Of a DNA stretch of 64,000 bases, positions 1 to 13,400 are shown in pieces. A model generated the notes under the pieces. It searched no databases. It saw only the letters and a program-made list of their open reading frames with translations, and was not told where the DNA came from. The stretch lies in contig NW_014577086.1 in NCBI RefSeq assembly GCF_000485595.1, positions 299,630-363,629 on the forward strand, given 5' to 3'. A program made the translations under genes and the position numbers. This stretch comes from Priapulus caudatus. Its lineage: Eukaryota; Priapulida; Priapulimorpha; Priapulimorphida; Priapulidae. The number at the start of each line of letters is the position of its first letter. Within the stretch, counting starts at the first letter, position 1.

Positions 1-105
1 GTGTGCACGTACACGTACGTGTGTACGTGCGTGCGTGTGTGCGTGTGTGTGTGTGTGTGTGTGCGTGTGTGTGTGTGTGTGTGTGCGTGTGTGTCTATGT
101 GTACT
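1..105. repeat. (GT)n-rich microsatellite
   Basis: Almost pure GT dinucleotides with GC and AC interruptions run from the window edge to about 105. On the minus strand they lie just beyond the 3' end of the degraded retrotransposon at 106-1240. Some non-LTR families end in simple repeats, so this may be the element's tail, but that is inference. Confidence 0.9.
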
Positions 106-1237
106 AGTTATATATATATACGCCTAGTGAGAGCCCAAAATGGGCAATACACAGAATAATAATGTAGTACAAATATCTATCGCTATAAAGTTCACAGATC
201 ATCTTTTGTTCAAATTCTTTAGTCATTCTCTTTATGTTGAAGCATTCACAAGTTGTATGCACAAGACCTCTCCACTCCTGTCTGTACAACATTTTTCCAC
301 TGATCAAGAACATTACCACACCTCATAGCACCTTTGCAGGTATCCTTATATCTCAATTTAGGGCAACCAACAGATCGGGATCCATTTGCTAGCTCGCTGT
401 ATAGGAGTGCCTTTGCTGGTCTGTCATTACCCATTCTACAGACGTGGCCAAACCAACGCAGACGACTTCTAAATAGCTTCAACTCGATGTCTTCAACAGG
501 CTCAACACCCGCTCTGTTCAGGACCTCCTCATTACTGATGTAATGATCCCATTTAATAGGCATGATTAAGCGCAGGTGACGTTGTTGTATTGTTCTCAGT
601 TGTCGAACTTGATGATGGTGCAGAGTCCAGGTTTCACTGCCGTACATCAGAAGTGGCATAAGACACTGGTTCTAGACTTTGACTTTAGTGTTTATTGTAA
701 GGTCACGTGAGTTGAACACTCTTTGACGTAGTCGACCAAATGCACATGATGTTGCTTGGATACGGGCTGCAAGTTCCTCTTTCATAGAGCAGTCATTTGT
801 TACATAGCTGCCAAGGTATTTGAAGCGGGTGACGTTCGCTAACTTGGTGTCAGCTATGAAGAACTCAGCTTCAGTACCAATGCACATGGTCTCTGTCTTT
901 GCAGTCTTAATACGTAGTCCCATCTTCTTAGCAAGGTCGTTGTAAGCTGTGAGTAACAAGTGTAGTCCCGCTGAAGTGTCACTGAATATGGCTAGTATAT
1001 CGTCTGCATATTGAGCCTCCCTGATGTACTCGGTAAGAACTTTGGTCTTTGACTTCAGTCTTCGAAAATCAAATAGATCACCATCATAGCAAAATCTCAC
1101 CTTTACACTGCAGGTGTGCTTGATTTTCTTATAAGCAAGACAAAGTAAAACAGCTGCATAGATGCCATAGAGTGTTGGTGCTAGCTTACAACCCTGCTTG
1201 ACACCACTGTTGTACTCAAAGGCCTGTGTGAGTTCAC

Positions 1238-1240
<3 letters not shown>
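106..1240 (-). mobile_element. 5'-truncated non-LTR retrotransposon (reverse transcriptase, 3' half)
   Basis: One minus-strand frame encodes the C-terminal half of a LINE-type reverse transcriptase. Visible landmarks are GVKQGCKLAPTLYG (RT motif before the catalytic box), the catalytic box QYADD, FKYLGSYVT, then YGSETWTL and the tail RLRWFGHVCRM typical of RTE/jockey/CR1-like elements. The frame is interrupted by a single in-frame TAG at 672-674; the downstream part (246-671) continues in the same frame. The 5' part, including the endonuclease, is absent: homology begins abruptly at a (CA)n tract near 1240, as expected for 5' truncation during target-primed integration. The element lies in the sulfatase intron after exon 5, in the same orientation as the host gene. 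It is a dead copy. Clade is uncertain (RTE-like favoured). Confidence 0.85.
246..1240 (-). pseudogene. reverse transcriptase pseudogene with in-frame stop
   Basis: This is the coding remnant of the retrotransposon above. Reading leftward from about 1240, the RT palm segment with YADD is followed by the thumb region up to the TAG at 672-674. It then resumes without frameshift until the natural-looking stop near 246-248. A single stop and no frameshift suggest a fairly recent insertion. There is no start codon that belongs to the element. Confidence 0.8.

Positions 1241-1242
<2 letters not shown>

Positions 1243-1270
<28 letters not shown>
1243..1270. repeat. (AC)n microsatellite next to a splice donor
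   Basis: About 14 AC units. On the minus strand this is a (GT)n tract beginning about 18 nt downstream of the sulfatase exon 5 donor at 1289-1288. It also marks the truncation junction of the retrotransposon. Confidence 0.9.
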
Positions 1271-1272
<2 letters not shown>

Positions 1273-1289
1273 ACGACGCCGCCACCTAC

Positions 1290-1574
1290 CGTCCTTCGGG
1301 CTGTATCGGGCGGCGTGTATGTCGCGGCCGCAGTAGTGGAACATGACGTCATGCGGCGTCTCGTCGGCGCGGCCCGTGATGAGCGGCCACACGTTGCGTC
1401 CGTCGATGACGCGGTTGGCGGGCAGCGGCACGTCGAGCACGTGGCACAGCGTCGGCAGCACGTCCATGAGCGACGTCGGCTGGTGGACGACGCGGCCCGC
1501 CGGCACGACGCCCGGCCACATCATCGCCGTCGGCACGCGCAGGGCACCCTCCATCCCGCCCATGCACTTACCAC
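1290..1574 (-). CDS. STS: sulfatase exon 5
   Basis: 94 codons from a CTCTAG acceptor to a GTAGGT donor (GT at 1289-1288), phase 1. It encodes [20 protein letters not shown], then [26 protein letters not shown], and FHYCGRD, all standard positions in STS-type sulfatases. It is very GC-rich, like exon 3. A (TC)n microsatellite serves as upstream pyrimidine tract and a (GT)n tract follows the donor. The remaining C-terminal exon(s) are outside the window. Confidence 0.94.
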
Positions 1575-4500
1575 CTAGAGACGCCACCAGAGAGAGAGAG
1601 AGAGAGAGAGAGAGCATTCACACGATGATCGCAGCCGCTTCAGTCATCGAATCAGAGTACATTCCGACAGACATGCTCCAATGAGCACGTAGTCTGGACT
1701 TCACCTGTGTTGCTTAAATTTTCGGGTAACGCGCAGTGATTAACGCATGGCCTTCGTCGCATCGATTCCTTAGCTGGTGTGCGCATAATTTGGATATAAT
1801 TTCCTTCGTTATGGGCGCGCAAACGTTTCTATTGATTCACGTTGCTCGCTAGCACCGCATCAGTCGGTCTACCGTAGCTCCTAGCGAGGGAACAAATGAA
1901 AGTGGCAATGACACTGTAGCTCACCTTGGGTGTGATAGAAGAGGAAGGGGGGGATATATAAAGCAAGAGTATATATGGGAGACCTCCCATTACATAGCAT
2001 ATCTCCCATTATGTACTCTTGATAATGATATATGCATAAGTTTTAATGCGAAAATAAATGTTTCAGATCTGAAAGTCTGAAATCTTGACGAGAGATGGTG
2101 CTACGCTTAAATGATCGCCATTTTGATTTTCGAATATCGCGCAAATAAAAACAATAAAATATTTCAGTCAAATTAGGTAACGAAAAATCTAAAACACAAT
2201 ATTACACGTATATAGGTATGATTGTAGAGTTGTTGACCAGTTAGACAAAATAAACGTAATAGGACGTTGTCATCTCTCCCATAGGAGCAACAACTGTTTT
2301 GGGGCTAGCCTTACACATTCACATACCAAAATTTAACAAAATCGAATGAATTTAGATGGCCATTTTCATTTTTGCCAAAAAGTTGGTCTGGCTCGAAAGT
2401 AGGTCGACTGGCGTGCTCCAAAATAGGAAGTTCAAATCTCTCCCATAGGAGTAACAACTGTATTCAATTTGAAACATGTGGGTCAAACGGTTCTTGAGTT
2501 ATCGTTGACCATAGGCAGACACTGAAATGCATAGTGAAATTGCCAAAATCTATATAATTTGCATAATAATAATAAAAAACCAAAACCCGTGTGATATGTT
2601 TTGGGCCCAGTCCTTATTCATTCACATACTAGAAATGAGCAAAATCCGTTGAACCTGAACTGACTTATGGCCATTTCCATTTTTGCCAAAAAGTGGACGT
2701 GGCTCAAAAGTAGGTCGACTGGCGTGCTCCAAAATAGGACGTTCAAACCTCTCCCATAGGAGTAACAACTGCATGCAATTTGAAACATGTGGGTCAAACG
2801 GTTCTTGAGTTATCGTTGACCGTACGCAGACACTGAAATGCATAGTGAAATTGCCAAAATCTACCTAATTTGCATAATTAAAAATAAATAAAAACCTGTG
2901 TGATTAGGGTTGGGCCAGTCCTCATTCATTCACATACCAGAAATGAGCAAAATCCATTGAACCTGAACTGACTTGTGGCCATTTCCATTTTTGCCAAAAA
3001 GTGGATGCGGCTCGAATGTAGGTCAACTGGCGTGCTCCAAAATAAGACGTTCAAACCTCTCCCATAAGAGTAACAACTATATGCAATTTGAAACATGTGG
3101 GTCAAACGGTTCTTGACTTATCATTGACCGTAGCCAAATGTTGACGGACGGACAGACGGACAGACAGACGTACGACGGACGACACCCCATGGCAATAGCT
3201 CATCTTGACGATGTCAAGGCGAGCTAAAAATTATTGCCGAGGTGCTAAACGCGGACCGTTTTATGGTACTCGTATCTAAACAAAAGCAATTACGCGTGCA
3301 ACGAGGCAAACCTCGATCTAATGCCGTCCCACAGCAGCTACAGACATGCCTTTGAATATGCCATTCCAGCCGCCTTCACGCTGTCCGTCAAGACCTCTCT
3401 CCTCGACATGTCCGCCCTGGTCAGACGTGAAGTAGATGAGGGTGTCGTTCTGCATTCCCAGCCTCCGCACCGCTTTCAGAAGTTCCCCAACACACCAGTC
3501 CAACTCTTCCACGTTGTCCCCATAGCGACCATGTCTGCTTCGTCCCTTGAACCTGGAAAATAAATCATCTTGATGTACAGCAATTCCCCGGTAAATGACA
3601 AAAATGCATGTATTGAGAAATTCCGTATTGACTTCTATTATATAATTGGAGATACGTTCCTACCAAATGTTTTATGGCCAAAACAAGTAGGAAATCCTGC
3701 GGTCTCTCCTGATACAAACACAGAAATGAATAAATGTTGAAGAACATGTATATTGACTATAGAACGATGTAACACAGGAAAAGAGTTCAGAATGAGAATT
3801 ATTATTTGTAAAGTAGCATTCCAAATCTGGAATATACTGGATGCGGCGCACAAACTGTAACTTACACAATGACGAGTGCAAGCAAGCACTGTCAAGCACA
3901 TATTATATTGATTATTTAATAAACGCAAGTAGGCAGTTTATATTGAAATATCATCCTTAGACGTACAGATAACATATAGCAGATTTTAGTGTAAAACCCC
4001 AATTAATTTCGTTGAAACAATATATGTAAAAGCACATTTTTATTTTGTATAGCTAGTGGCCATAACTTACAAATCATGCACGGGCGAATTTATGCAACTC
4101 GAGTTATCCCGTACGGGAGAATACTGTTGTTGTTACCACAGGCACTTAATTGGGACAGAGTCAGTAAAAACTGAAAATAATATGAACGCATATTCACAAA
4201 TAGGCCCTACTACCGTACCTCTCAATTACAGTTCCACTGTTGCGTCACTGTATATCAACTTTCCTTCATAAAAATTAACGCCGAACGCTCCCGCACTCGC
4301 CGCTGCGAGTGTGCTGTGTCGCCATGATAATATATATATATATATCTTATATCTTATATCTTATATATAGCTTTATATATTATCATGGCGACACAGCACA
4401 CTCGCAGCGGCGAGTGCGGGAGCGTTCGGTGTAAGTTTTTATGAAGGAAAGTTGATATACAGTGACGCAACAGTGGAACTGTAATTGAGAGGTACGGTAG

Positions 4501-6337
4501 TAGGGCCTATTTGCGAATGTGCGTTCATATTATTTTTAGTTTTTACTGACTCTGTCCTAAGTGCCTGTGGTTGTTCTGCAACAACAGCAATATTCCCATA
4601 CAGCAATCTATGTTTCATTTATGGAGTAAATTAATGCATTTTAATTACGATCCGACATAAGCGAGGACGTACCGGTAGCAAGATTAACGTTGTATGCTCG
4701 GCGAAGAGAAATAGTTTTATGTAAAGCAGCTAGAGGTGTTTATAAATACTCGTTAAGTCTCGCAAAGAAAACAGCGCTTCAATTACGAGACGAAATAGAA
4801 TATCCTATTATAAATAATCTTTTGCACGATCCTATGCATTACCCCATACCATAAATAAAATAGCAACGTTAATATCAAGAAATCACACAGTTGCCATAGC
4901 AACCTTTCCATTTCCATGCAAACAAAAATGAGCCTGATTGAAGCACTTGGGATACTTCCCGTCAGGCATAGGAACTGTGCGTCACCGCAATTCAATCGGC
5001 CTTGCCCCTCTACGACGTACGAAGCTGCAGGGAGACACGACAAGAAAGCCTCATAATTGGTTTAGAGCTTTCACGAATATAACAAACCGACGCTGCGTTT
5101 ATTTGACCCTTTAATTAATGCGAAAATACACGAACACCAACCGATACTGTGTTCAGTTGCCCACCTAAAAGCGAAAATGCAAATACCAGCCACGCATAAT
5201 ACGTATCAGGAGGTACCCTGAGTGAGCGCGTATAGGCAACTCCATACAGATGAGCAATTTCCGCTCTCGTATATTTACAGCGAGGATAACATCTAGCTCT
5301 CAATACCGCGTCGAGTTTGTGCGAGGAAGTCGCATTTCGTGTTAAAGCAACGTAAATAGCGAACAGAGTCCCTTTTGCTTCAGCATCAACACTTAGCGGA
5401 AGACAGGGGCTAGGGAACAGCCCATCTATCTAGATCTGATGGCTATACATGGTCAAACGTCAATCTTGACGAAAGTGGCACACGTGTAGTACATGTGCTG
5501 GCGCAGTTGGACGTCCGATTTTCGTAAACACGAAGGAACGTTTCAGAAAAAAATGGCCAAGTAACACAGACGATGGAAAAATGTTCGACCTTTTAATAAA
5601 AGTGGTGCGCGCCAATATGGAAATCCGATTTTCGTTAAAACACCAGGCGGATTAACAGATTTCACGCGTAGAATAGAAAAGATCGCAGAAACAGTGTATG
5701 CGCTCACGCACACCCATGCGCGCGCACACACGCTCACACACACAGGCACTTGGACCGTTTCAATAATAAAATGATGGTTAATAAATACAACTTGTCAGTA
5801 CTACTACTAGCCCTACCACTACCAGTACCACTACCAGTACCAGCAATAGTCTTAATGTTTGATATAACTTCACTTCAACACCGTCTAATACGCCGCTGCA
5901 ACACATAGCCCGCACGCCATTGTGCATGCACAGATACACAGTAGGTTAGAACCTACTGTGTATCTGCTGTGTCTGCTCTGTAAGCTGCTGTATCTGCTGT
6001 GTAACTCTAACCTACTGTGTATCTGTGCATGCACAATGGCGTGCGGGCTATGTGTTGCAGCGGTGTATTGGACGGTGTTGAAGACGTGAAGTTATATCAA
6101 ACATTAAGACTATTGCTGGTACTGGTACTGGTAGGCCTACTGAGTACTGGTAGGGCTAGTAGCAGTACTGACAAGTTGTATTTAATAATAATTATTAACC
6201 ATCATTTTATTATTGAAACGGTCCAAGTGCCTGTGCTCACACACGTACGCACGCACGCACGCGCACACACACGCGCGCGCGCGCACGCACACACACACAC
6301 GCGCGCGCGCACGCACGCACGCACGCACGCACACACG

Positions 6338-6372
<35 letters not shown>

Positions 6373-7454
6373 GCATACACTCTGCTTTAATAGTTGTATA
6401 AAATAGCTGCTCTGGATACCTTGATGAAACCCTCTCTTCAGGTTTCTGGTCATTCTTCCATTACATACGCCTAGATTATTTATGCATCTGCTAAAAGCAT
6501 TTGAAACATTTCATCGTATAGTGCATATCATATCATCATTGTATATTTCATCGTATATCTGCATTTCGTAACGATAAAGGATATCAACACTTGTACCATG
6601 AATACTATGTTACTATATGAATACTATATATGCAACGTATACTACGTTCATGCTTATACTGGAAATATATATATATATTTTCTTTTCTTTTTACTGGGAA
6701 TATATATTAATAAGGTGCTACTAGTATATTCAAAGCAAAGACCAATATACGTTCCTATTTGTTCGTAAATGGAGACCATACGAGAAGAATACGTGAGACG
6801 CGTCTTCGAAAACACTTTAATAAGTACGAAACTACTAATAAGTATGGAAGTACTTATTATGACGAAAAACCATTCTCAAATACGCGCAGATAACACTTGA
6901 GTAGCGTCTTTCGACGCGTATAGATCTCGATCTGCAGAAAATACGCCAATCCTGTCACTTTCCCCACCACCACTGCTGGAAAAACAGTTTTACATAACAA
7001 GCTAGCTCCATACATCAGAAATCTCGCGGAAAACGCGTAAAAATCTGTGCAGCATGTCCTACTAACCGTCAACGACAACGGGACGATCTTTTCTCTTTTG
7101 AAACTCGGACCGCGTTACGCATGACGGACTCTCAATCGCTGCTGATCAACGGCAATCACGCAGCCGTGTCACAGATCTTCTATCGGAATCCGGCGCTCGC
7201 CGATCGATCGAGCAGTCGTCAGCTCTCCGCGCTTCAAGCGGCCGCCGACACGACATCTGCCGTCACACTTTTGATCGATCAGCGAGCGGGGTTGCAGCCC
7301 GAGGCGGTAGAAGGCGAGTGAAGCGGAGTCGGAGCACTCGACCACCGCGCGCAACGGGCCTATATACATGGCGATGTTTGTGATAGACAGCCCCCCCCCC
7401 CAACCACCCAACCAACCGCTGTAGCATGACCATCTCACCCCCAGTGACGAGACA

Positions 7455-7486
<32 letters not shown>

Positions 7487-10400
7487 CGTGATTGATTGAC
7501 ACATCGGGGATTTGATCTTCAATTGCCCGACAACAATGAGCAATTAGTGAGGAGGAATCCCGTGAGTATACTCGCAGGCAGGCAGGCAGGCTTCGCTCGG
7601 TCTCTCACGCGCGTGAGTATATACTCGCAGGCAGGCAGGCTTCGCTCGGTCTCTCACGCGCGTGAGTATACTCGCAGGCAGGCAGGCTTCGCTCAGTCTC
7701 TCACGCGCGTGACTATACTCGCAGGCAGGCTTCGCTCGGTCCCTCACGCGCGTGAGTACTCGCAGGCATCATCCGCGCTTCACACATCCCCCCACCAGCA
7801 GCAACGTTTAGTTCGAACGCGGCGAGTGCGTCGGTGTGGATCGCTGGCGTGGCGGTGATAGCTGCACTCACCAACTACCACCGGAAGCGCTTGCTGCCAG
7901 CGATTCACTGCTGCCGCCGACTCGCATGCCACACAGGTGGTTTACGTATCGCTTACAAGATCATTTGTTAGGGTGAGAAGATGTGCAGCGTAGTGCCTTT
8001 ATAGAGTTAAAAGAAAATCCCACGTGAAGCAAAAAAAAAAGTACGCTCCACCTGAGCGTTAATATGCAGTTATAGAATTTTACGAGATGGGATACGTTTG
8101 AAAAGCAAGTATAATGCCAGGTAACAGCTATAGTGAATGAACAAGCTGCAGCTAGAAGGCAACAAATAATCGTAATATATTTATACTATATTAAATTATA
8201 TAGAAGATTCCGGCGAGATATCGTCTGGTTTGTTAAATATTTATGGCGTTCGTGTGCCGCTTGGGGTCTTAAACCGCATGCAGCGATAATAAACATCAGA
8301 GAAAAGGGGGCCATATGCCACCGGAGAGATGACAAGCACCGTTGCAGTGTAATGTACACAGTTTTGCCTTGCAGCCAATCATGGATACACTGCGTGCAAA
8401 TATTCGTTGAGGACAATCCCATGATTACCAAACGTGACGAAGCAAATCAATGGTGCCAAACATCGGCCACCCTTCCTTGCATGCATGCTAAGATAATCCC
8501 ACTACGTCAGCACCCTTGCCTCACGAAGATCCGACCACGCGTATTGATTTGTAGACATCCGACTGTTGACCATAATCGGGAATGAACTGCACGATGTATA
8601 AATATCCTATCGCTCGTGTTCTCTTACACCAGGCTGTACGCCAAGCTATAATATGACTCACCGTCTACAAAATCACAAGCTCAAAAACCACGAGACCGGG
8701 ATTAATTCAATGACAGCGCAGATAACACGCGACGTCTGCACGCCAGCATGTCACGTTCGGCTTCCCTAATTAGATATACGGTAAGAGCGCCAAGATTCAC
8801 GAACTAGCCCCATAACACCATCGCAAACAGTATATGACGCATACACGTTACTTACGCCACAGTGAGCGTGCAACTAGAGACGGCGGCCATATTTGTCGAG
8901 AACGCCGCCGACATCTCGTTAATGTCATCTTGTCTACACTGTTGCTCGATCACTCTTAATTACAAGATAATATAGCCAGAAAATTAAGGCTAGTCATCGT
9001 GCTTATTAAAGCAATATGACCCATGCGCAAAACACTCGTGATCTCACTTATTAGATTTAATTCAATAAAGTTGGACATTAAACAAATTATATTGAGGTTG
9101 TTAAAATTATTATCTCTCAAATAAATCGAAAAATAATAACATGTAGAACAAGTGCTGCGGAGCGACAGCGCTCATCTAACGTCTACTGTGGTGGAATGGT
9201 GGGATTCTAGTAAACCCTGTTAGTCCCAAATGTGTTCACATACGCGCCGAAACAGTGGAAGGCACAGGGATGGTATCAGGAACCTTCTCAAAGGAATGTT
9301 CGTTGGGATCGTTATGAAAGTTGCCACGAGATGGCGCGTACGTTTAAGTGTCTTCAGATTAAAGATGGAAGCTCCCATCGTACGTAGTAGCAACAACTAT
9401 TTGCAAGACAGAATAGGTAAGCACTCATCCATTTACCTACGCAAGCCTACAGGCTAAAATAGAGAGCTGCCACCTGTAACTAATTAACGCACTAGCAGTG
9501 GCCACTGGCAGTGGCATACGTTACATGTAACACACTGACAGTACAGAATGCCATAGAAATTATACGATTTAAGGAGCATAAACCTTCTTCAACCAAATTT
9601 AGCTTTTGAAATTTCACTGTGACATTGTAGCCTCATACATCCAGGCATGTATAGATTCTACTAGCAAACCCGGCAGTCAAATTCTTTCTAACAGTAACAG
9701 TAAACAAATCCATGTTTAACCCGCCTCTTGAGGGTCAAAAGGTTATCCGACACTTACTCTTCGCATGTCAGCAGAAAGTACATTTCATGGTCCTTTCAAT
9801 AAAGCCATAAAAATGCTAGGTCACCACTGAAACAAAAAAGTTTTTCAATCGCTCCGTCAGACCATGTCCTCAGAAAATGTCTAAAATCTGCCCTGTGCCC
9901 ATTGACCTTTGACCTGTGACCTCCAATTTCGGCACAGTGATGGCTTTTCCTACCATGATGCTGTACACCGACTATCACGAGCCTAGGTCGAGCCGTTTAG
10001 ATTTGTGCCGCAATTCTGCATTTCCTCCCTATTCCTTAAATTAAGGAGGGAATGTTCCCCCTTCTTTTACACCTCTTGACCTTTGACCTTTGACCCCAGC
10101 TTCGACATCTCAACTCGTTTTCGGATTACCCCCCCACGTCCCGACTTTCGAATTCGTACGTCGAGCCGTTTAGATTGGTGCCCAACTGTTGACGGATGGA
10201 CGGACGGACGCACGGACGATCATGCGATTCTACAAGCTGCATCTGACTTCGTCAGATGAGATAAAAATTAGGTCTAGATGTAGAATTAAATAATCGAATT
10301 AGTGGAAATATTACTTATTACTGCGGCGAAAAAATTACCACAAGTTTGTTATTACAGGCTATAAAACAGCAAATAAACAACAAAAAAGCTTCGTAAAATT

Positions 10401-13400
10401 AAAACCTATATGGCTAAAGCACAATTAAGTGCGCCTGATTTTGAGAGATAAATTGTTCTAGACTAATACGTTTCCTTTCTCGACATGTATAAGGTAGCAA
10501 AGTGTAGAGTCGGGGTACCAGTTGATGGCATCTTGTGAGAATACCCTGCTATTGCTGTTAACATGTGTAACCAAATCTACTTCAAACTGATAAAAACTGG
10601 CATATATTGCTGAAAATAATGATATGTCAGTTTTTCAATACATGTTAGCATTAGAGAATACACTTGGTGTTTAAAAAAAAGGAGCTACAGCAAGTATCAA
10701 AGGGAGGGGAGGGTACAATATGGGAACAGTTGGGAAAACATAAAAAATCATTACCTAGCTGTGTGGGCTAAAGTATCAAGTGCTGGTTAAAGTTTGTCAT
10801 TATTAATTTAGGCAGGTCAGTATGACTAAGAGCTGAGAGTGTTGACTGGAACATGGCACTTAATTAATTAGTGTTAGCTTTGGGTTTGGCATGGGTTGTT
10901 GTCATTGTCTCTCTGGTTGTTGTTGTTGCTATTCGACTGTTAGGTTGTTGAATGCGGTGTTGGTCAGGGAGATGAGTGACGGGTATTAGGTGGGAGTGCC
11001 GGTTGGGACTCGTCACGGCTTAAGCTGGGTTTACACTACCGACTTTGTGTTGGCGAATTGGCGAACTGGACGAACTTCCCAACTATACAACCGACAATCG
11101 GCAATGTAAATGCAAAAGTTGCGCGACTAACTGATTGACAGCAACTAATTGGGAGATTAGAACACGTTCTATTTTTGTCAACTCGGAGTTGCCGAATTGC
11201 GAAATTGGTCCAACTGGCCAATTCGCCAACATGAAGTCGGTAGTGTAAACCCAGCCTTATGCTGCCCGGCCAGCGCGCGACTCACACCTACCGGTCGGCC
11301 GTGTGCAGGTACGTGTGCACCTGCACGAACGACATGAAGAGCATGAACGGCTGACCGCTGTGCGAGCGCGCGGTCAGATACTCGAGCGCCTCGCTGACGA
11401 GCCGCTGCGACAGGTTGTCGAAGCGGATCGGCTGCTCGATGTAGTCAAAGTCGCGCATGATGACGCTGTTGATGAACGTCATGTCGCACATGACGAGGTA
11501 GAAGACGCCGATCGGGACCGTCGTGAGGAAGAGCAGCGCGTAGAAGCCGGCCTTGTGCACGAGCTTCTTGCGGCGCAGCAGCAGCGTCACGAGCGTGCCG
11601 ACGAGCACAGTGCAGCCGAGGCCGACGTTCATGTTCGGCTTCGCCATCAGCATGACCGTGTTGCCGTCGCCGCTGAAGTCCTTCAGGTTGGTGAGCGGCA
11701 GGCCGTAGAAGTAGTCGAAGCCGTGGTTGAGCGGGTGGTGGCAGAAGTCGCCCTGCCACTCGCAGTTGATGCCCAGATGCCATTTGCCTGCAACGACCGA
11801 ACGGCATCTAAAGCTGGGTTTACACTACCGACTTTATTGGCGAATTGGCGAATTCGACCAACTTCCCGACTTTACAACCGACAAGCGGCAGTGAAAACGT
11901 GAAAGTCGGGCGAGCAACTGGTCGAAAGCAACTGGTTGGGAGATTAGAACACGTTCTATTTTTGCCAACTCGAAGTTGCAGAATTGCGAAATTGGTCCAA
12001 CTCGCCAATTTGACAACATGAAGTCGGTAGTGTAAACACAGCTTAACGTCTAGGAGACACGCTGCGGGCGACGACGATGACGACGCGAGCAAACGAGCAA
12101 CGTTCGATTACGATTTTACAAGATTAGAAACTATGGTTTTATGTTAGCTTTTACACACGCATACGATGACGTTCGGCGACAACCGTAACAACGAACATAT
12201 TTACAGTTGTTTTAAATTTCTAGCGACACGATTGTGCAGTATTACGTGAATGGCCAACTACAGCGCTGGACGTTTTCATCGGTATGTTTTAAAAACATTT
12301 CGTAGATCGCAATCGCAGATCGCATAGGATGCAGATCGCAATAGTGTCTGTCGGAAAGACCATTTTATGTCTTCAGGGAAATTCGGGTTTATAAAATCGG
12401 AGGCATTTATTGTGCAAGGGCGCCCATCTAAAAAACACATTTGGCTATCCATAGCACAGGACTTCGAAATCAACGGTAAGCCCATAGAACATTCAATCGT
12501 TTCAAGTTTAAATGTCCGCCTTTATTTAGCGAGAAAAAAGACGAACATTGACCTAACGCCAGTAGTTAACGCATACAGTCTGGTTGGGGCCAGTCACTGC
12601 TACTCAGATACTGAATGTATTGGCTGAAGTCTACCGGGTGTGAACTAACAGCGAGGTAGGCAGAGTACACTAGATGGTAAGAAAGTTGATAATGAGATTT
12701 GCTAGCAATAATGTAAATGGTCATGCATTAAAGGTGTGTGATTCCTGTTACACTGATTAGTGATAAAATGGTGATCTGATCTCTGGCAGGGTGGTAATCG
12801 GTGCATGAGTAAGGCCAGATTGAGACATCTGAAAAGGTTGCTTCACAGTAATAAAGGGTGGCGTTCTCACGAGCGTACATACAACCCTGGCAGCGTGTTG
12901 CACCGCTTACTGGCGCAGATGGGGTCGTTGTCGTATCAGGTACTACAGATATGTACATCTGTGCATCAGTTGATGATACACAGAAATCTGTGCATCACTT
13001 CGTGATACCTAAGGTGCCTAAAGTGGAGTTGCACCTATGATGACATCAATACATCTTTTTTGTTATACACAATAATGTATCATATTACTATCAGTATCAC
13101 TGTAGTATCAGTATCACATACTTGAGTGAAAATCTGAAAATGATGATTATCCATTTGTACATTCTTTAAATTGAAAACAGAAGTAATTGATTCACCAGGT
13201 ATTCAAGTTGATCACACGTGGTTTGAGTACATATTTCGCCACTGGTATTCAACATACAGGTGACGTTGATCACGTGTGGTTTGAATAGACCATGGACGCC
13301 CTTCTATGTGTGAAATCTACCTGCGCTTCTGACGCCCTCCAGAGGGCGTTTGCAGGGCGCCCTGCAGACGACCTCCGGAGGGCGTTTGCAGGGCGCCCTG

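Larger units (their letters stand above)
1575..2240. other. sulfatase intron 4, left part
   Basis: Apart from the (GA)n tract and the small hairpin at 1964-2024, I see no coding potential or recognisable repeat here. Confidence 0.6.

Noticed and set aside
3340-3345. GT donor (GTCTGT) for sulfatase exon 4
   Set aside because: Joining it to exon 5 creates an immediate stop; the GC donor a few bases upstream restores the family sequence.
7121-7543. GC-richer island with overlapping 66- and 124-codon frames
   Set aside because: No start context, domain or splice logic; the minus frame runs through ACGC and poly-C tracts. Left uncalled, though an unknown exon cannot be fully excluded.
11445-11807. 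120-codon minus-strand frame overlapping sulfatase exon 3
   Set aside because: Wrong frame of the exon; the family-matching frame is offset and spliced.
11303-11902. 199-codon plus-strand frame
   Set aside because: Antisense shadow of GC-rich sulfatase exon 3.
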